Shown: piece by piece, positions 5,042 through 6,625 of the stretch
How positions within the stretch are numbered: the first letter of the stretch is position 1
Layout: every line of letters begins with the position of its first letter
Assembly: GCA_030831725.1 (NCBI GenBank)
Contig: JAURKN010000084.1
Coordinates: 1 to 6,625, forward strand
Source: Ferruginibacter sp.
GTDB taxonomy: Bacteria; Bacteroidota; Bacteroidia; Chitinophagales; Chitinophagaceae
Length of the DNA: 6,625 nucleotides
Direction: 5' to 3'
Made by a program: the position numbers and the translations under genes
The notes under the pieces: model-generated
Database searches by the model: none
The model's input: only the letters and a program-made list of their open reading frames with translations
Told to the model about the DNA's origin: nothing

Positions 5042-6334
5042 TTAAAATGAAAAGCCTGGCTTATCCGTTCTTGAATTGATGGTAGACATCCCGATAAGCT
5101 GATCGTTTCTGTCGGTAAATGATTTGTAATATAACAAGATGGTGTAGGAATTCTCTGTTTCCCAATAGTCTCCCTCCAAGGGTCTGCGCAATTTATCTTG
5201 GTTTTGCCCCAAGGCGACATATGCGTAATTGTAATATCCTTGCTTCATCAAAGCGTTTAACCTGTATTCCCCTGATTCGGGATCATAGTTCATTTTCCAT
5301 TTGTCATTCAGCATATAGCCTGAAAATCCTCCAATAAGATAAACATCTTCTCTGCTATATGGATTACCATCTGTTTTACCCAACCGAAACTGAATAGTCG
5401 CATAATCCCCTTGCCACAAAGGATTGATGCTTTCATATGTGGTAATGTTATACGCTCCGTTGTAATCGGGGAAGTAAACATATCTGTCACTTGATTTATC
5501 AATATCTTTCTTCAATACAAACTCCCTTTTTTCCGGTCCATAAGTTCCCGATTCTACCCTATCGCTTTGTAAGCGAAAACTTCTGAGATCTAACCATCTC
5601 CATTCTTTACCACCCGGAAAAACACCAATCTGTTCTTGATTGTACTCCAAAATATTTCCTCTTAAAAAAGTTGGAGAAATGTCTTTTTGGGCGATATCCC
5701 ACCTGTTGTTTTTAAGGATTACCGCCTTGATTTGTTGCGGTGCGCTGAACGAATTCAACTCTTTTACATTGGCGGTAAACTTGATGCGCTGATGGGTATT
5801 GAAAAGCTGAGGAGTGAAGGGCTGAAGCACCTGTGCCGATACAGCCACTTTGGGATCCAATACCATGAATGGTTTTGTAAAAACGGTTTTAGAAGTATCG
5901 CCATCCAGAAACACTTTGAGCAGATAATTTCCGGACCGCGAAGGCATGATGTTTCTATCCGGTAAAAATGCCTGATAATGGGTATAACGGGCAAATGCGA
6001 TGTTGGAATATCTGTATGTTGTGATTCTGTTTTGCGTGAATCCTTTGATGTAATCAAAAGCGCTGAGTCTGGAAGGTTGCCATAGGTAATCGCACAACAC
6101 AAAAGTGTAATAGTAATTTTTAATGCCGCCATCCAGGTCGTCAAATTCCAGTTCGAGCTTGATATCGCTGTTCAGGGTATAGACAGGAAGAGATTGCTGA
6201 TCTCCAGTAACAAACAATTGTGCTGAAATGATATTGTCACTCGTTTTCTCCTGAGGCAATTGGCCATAGAGCTGAAAAAAATAAAATAAAGTAAGACAAA
6301 AAACCAAGCATGGCTTTTTTAGGAACTGGCTCAT
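5042..6334 (-). CDS. type IX secretion system plug protein (former DUF5103)
   Basis: This 430-residue exported protein belongs to the Bacteroidota-specific family formerly called DUF5103. A member was identified as Plug, the subunit that closes the periplasmic opening of the giant SprA (Sov) outer-membrane pore when PorV is not bound. It has a signal peptide (residues about 1-24; KK then CLVFCLTLFYFFQLYG, probable cleavage before Q25). Next is a beta-rich mature chain with LPVYTLNSDIKLELEFDDL near the N-terminus, a YYYTFVLCDYLWQPS region, and FMVLDPKVAVSAQV. The most family-like stretch is FRLGKTDGNPYSREDVYLIG followed by GFSGYMLNDKWKMNY, then GYYNYAYV. Length matches the family and the C-terminus looks complete. 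No sprA or porV is in the window, so T9SS membership rests on family resemblance. The permease gene diverges upstream, and ffs follows downstream with no strong terminator between. Confidence 0.88.
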   Translation of the reverse strand: MSQFLKKPCLVFCLTLFYFFQLYGQLPQEKTSDNIISAQLFVTGDQQSLPVYTLNSDIKLELEFDDLDGGIKNYYYTFVLCDYLWQPSRLSAFDYIKGFTQNRITTYRYSNIAFARYTHYQAFLPDRNIMPSRSGNYLLKVFLDGDTSKTVFTKPFMVLDPKVAVSAQVLQPFTPQLFNTHQRIKFTANVKELNSFSAPQQIKAVILKNNRWDIAQKDISPTFLRGNILEYNQEQIGVFPGGKEWRWLDLRSFRLQSDRVESGTYGPEKREFVLKKDIDKSSDRYVYFPDYNGAYNITTYESINPLWQGDYATIQFRLGKTDGNPYSREDVYLIGGFSGYMLNDKWKMNYDPESGEYRLNALMKQGYYNYAYVALGQNQDKLRRPLEGDYWETENSYTILLYYKSFTDRNDQLIGMSTINSRTDKPGFSF

Positions 6335-6351
6335 CTGTTATGTATTTCAAT

Positions 6352-6359
6352 TACTTTTG
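6352..6359 (+). promoter_or_regulatory. candidate -7 element for the permease gene
   Basis: TACTTTTG matches TAnnTTTG exactly on the plus strand. Transcription would start near 6365, about 16 bases before the proposed TTG start at 6381. It overlaps the alternative TTG at 6357, which argues against starting there. The -33 region (about 6328-6331) has only a weak match. Confidence 0.45.
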
Positions 6360-6366
6360 AAAGGTA
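6359..6366 (-). promoter_or_regulatory. candidate -7 element for the plug gene, overlapping the divergent promoter
   Basis: Minus-strand TACCTTTC matches TAnnTTTG except for the last base. It lies 24 bases before the plug ATG at 6334 and shares one base with the plus-strand -7 element at 6352-6359. The short spacer (46 bases) must hold both promoters unless one gene is transcribed from further away, which makes this location likely even though the match is imperfect. Confidence 0.3.
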
Positions 6367-6380
6367 GTAAAAAAGAAGCA

Positions 6381-6625
6381 TTGAACTTTCCATTATTCGC
6401 AGCGCAAAAAATCGCTTTTCGCGGGGAACGAACATTTTCGAGGTTCATCATCAGATTGGCCGTTACAGCCACTGCCCTCAGCGTGGCAACAATGATTGTC
6501 GCACTTAGTTTTGTCAATGGGTTTCAACAGGCCGTGAGTAAGAAAGTCTTCAGTTTTTGGGGACACATCCGAGTGCAGCAGGATTTGGATTACAAAGTAG
6601 AAAAGGTGCTGACGGTAAATTTGAA
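6381..6625 (+). CDS. ABC transporter permease, FtsX/MacB (LolCE-like) family, 3'-truncated, TTG start
   Basis: From TTG 6381 an open frame runs to the window end (81 codons so far). It begins (M)NFPLFAAQKIAFRGERTFSR, then a membrane segment at about residues 22-46 (FIIRLAVTATALSVATMIVA then LSFVNG), and GFQQAVSKKVFSFWGHIRVQ entering the periplasmic MacB-PCD-like domain. This N-terminal pattern is typical of Bacteroidota FtsX-like permeases, which act with an ATPase in lipoprotein release or other envelope export; the substrate cannot be told from the fragment. There is no in-frame ATG before the conserved N-terminus. TTG 6381 places the start right before NFPLF and just downstream of a good -7 element, while TTG 6357 would add KGSKKEAL. 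The ATP-binding partner and the other membrane segments would lie outside the window. Confidence 0.85.
   Translation, partial: MNFPLFAAQKIAFRGERTFSRFIIRLAVTATALSVATMIVALSFVNGFQQAVSKKVFSFWGHIRVQQDLDYKVEKVLTVNL

Noticed and set aside
5015..5048. ATTTTAA/TTAAAAT inverted repeat at the plug stop as a terminator
   Set aside because: The arms are pure A/T with a 20-base loop and no U-run follows, so it is not a credible terminator.
4847..5050. 67-codon open frame on the plus strand
   Set aside because: It is antisense to the SRP RNA and its promoter, and has no recognisable protein features.
1..6625. Mobile element, CRISPR array, tRNA, rRNA or riboswitch
   Set aside because: I looked on both strands and found no transposase or integrase frame, no regularly spaced repeats, no tRNA-like cloverleaf and no recognised riboswitch core.

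Overview
The window comes from a Bacteroidota chromosome. Five things point there: a type IX secretion plug protein (the former DUF5103 family), a periplasmic TlpA-type thioredoxin with a DUF4369-like N-terminus, small Sec-exported lipoproteins, -7 elements of the TAnnTTTG type in front of several genes, and mostly absent Shine-Dalgarno sequences. I cannot place it below phylum. It reads as core chromosome. I saw no transposase, integrase, tRNA, CRISPR array or phage gene.

Layout. Bases 1-1578 run on the plus strand: a 5'-truncated tcdA (tRNA t6A37 dehydratase), a 47-residue lipoprotein gene (702-845), and pdxJ (847-1578), which starts one base after the lipoprotein stop. pdxJ converges on a minus-strand TlpA-family gene (1602-2684). 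A perfect 10-bp hairpin (1551-1574) lies between them, inside the last codons of pdxJ. Reading leftward on the minus strand from 4718, there is a transaldolase (tal), then trpG, then trpF, then the TlpA gene, with gaps of 38, 22 and 72 bases. This may be one transcription unit ending at that hairpin. The 323-base protein-free stretch 4719-5041 holds a small SRP RNA gene (ffs, minus strand) with a perfect TAnnTTTG promoter, and a second such element in front of tal. Bases 5042-6334 (minus) encode the plug protein. Divergent from it, a FtsX/MacB-type ABC transporter permease starts, probably at a TTG codon (6381), and runs off the window.

How the genes relate. Transaldolase interconverts sugar phosphates and sets the erythrose-4-phosphate supply. 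That compound is the precursor of chorismate, which TrpG helps turn into anthranilate, and of 3-amino-2-oxopropyl phosphate, one substrate of PdxJ. The grouping of tal, trpG and trpF next to pdxJ is therefore metabolically sensible, although the rest of the trp operon is absent here. The plug protein, SRP RNA, TlpA protein and permease all concern protein export and envelope assembly.

No dramatic new system is visible. The most unusual items are the uncharacterised micro-lipoprotein coupled to pdxJ, the dual-use hairpin inside the pdxJ end, the split trp genes led by a transaldolase, and the overlapping divergent promoter in front of the TTG-started permease.
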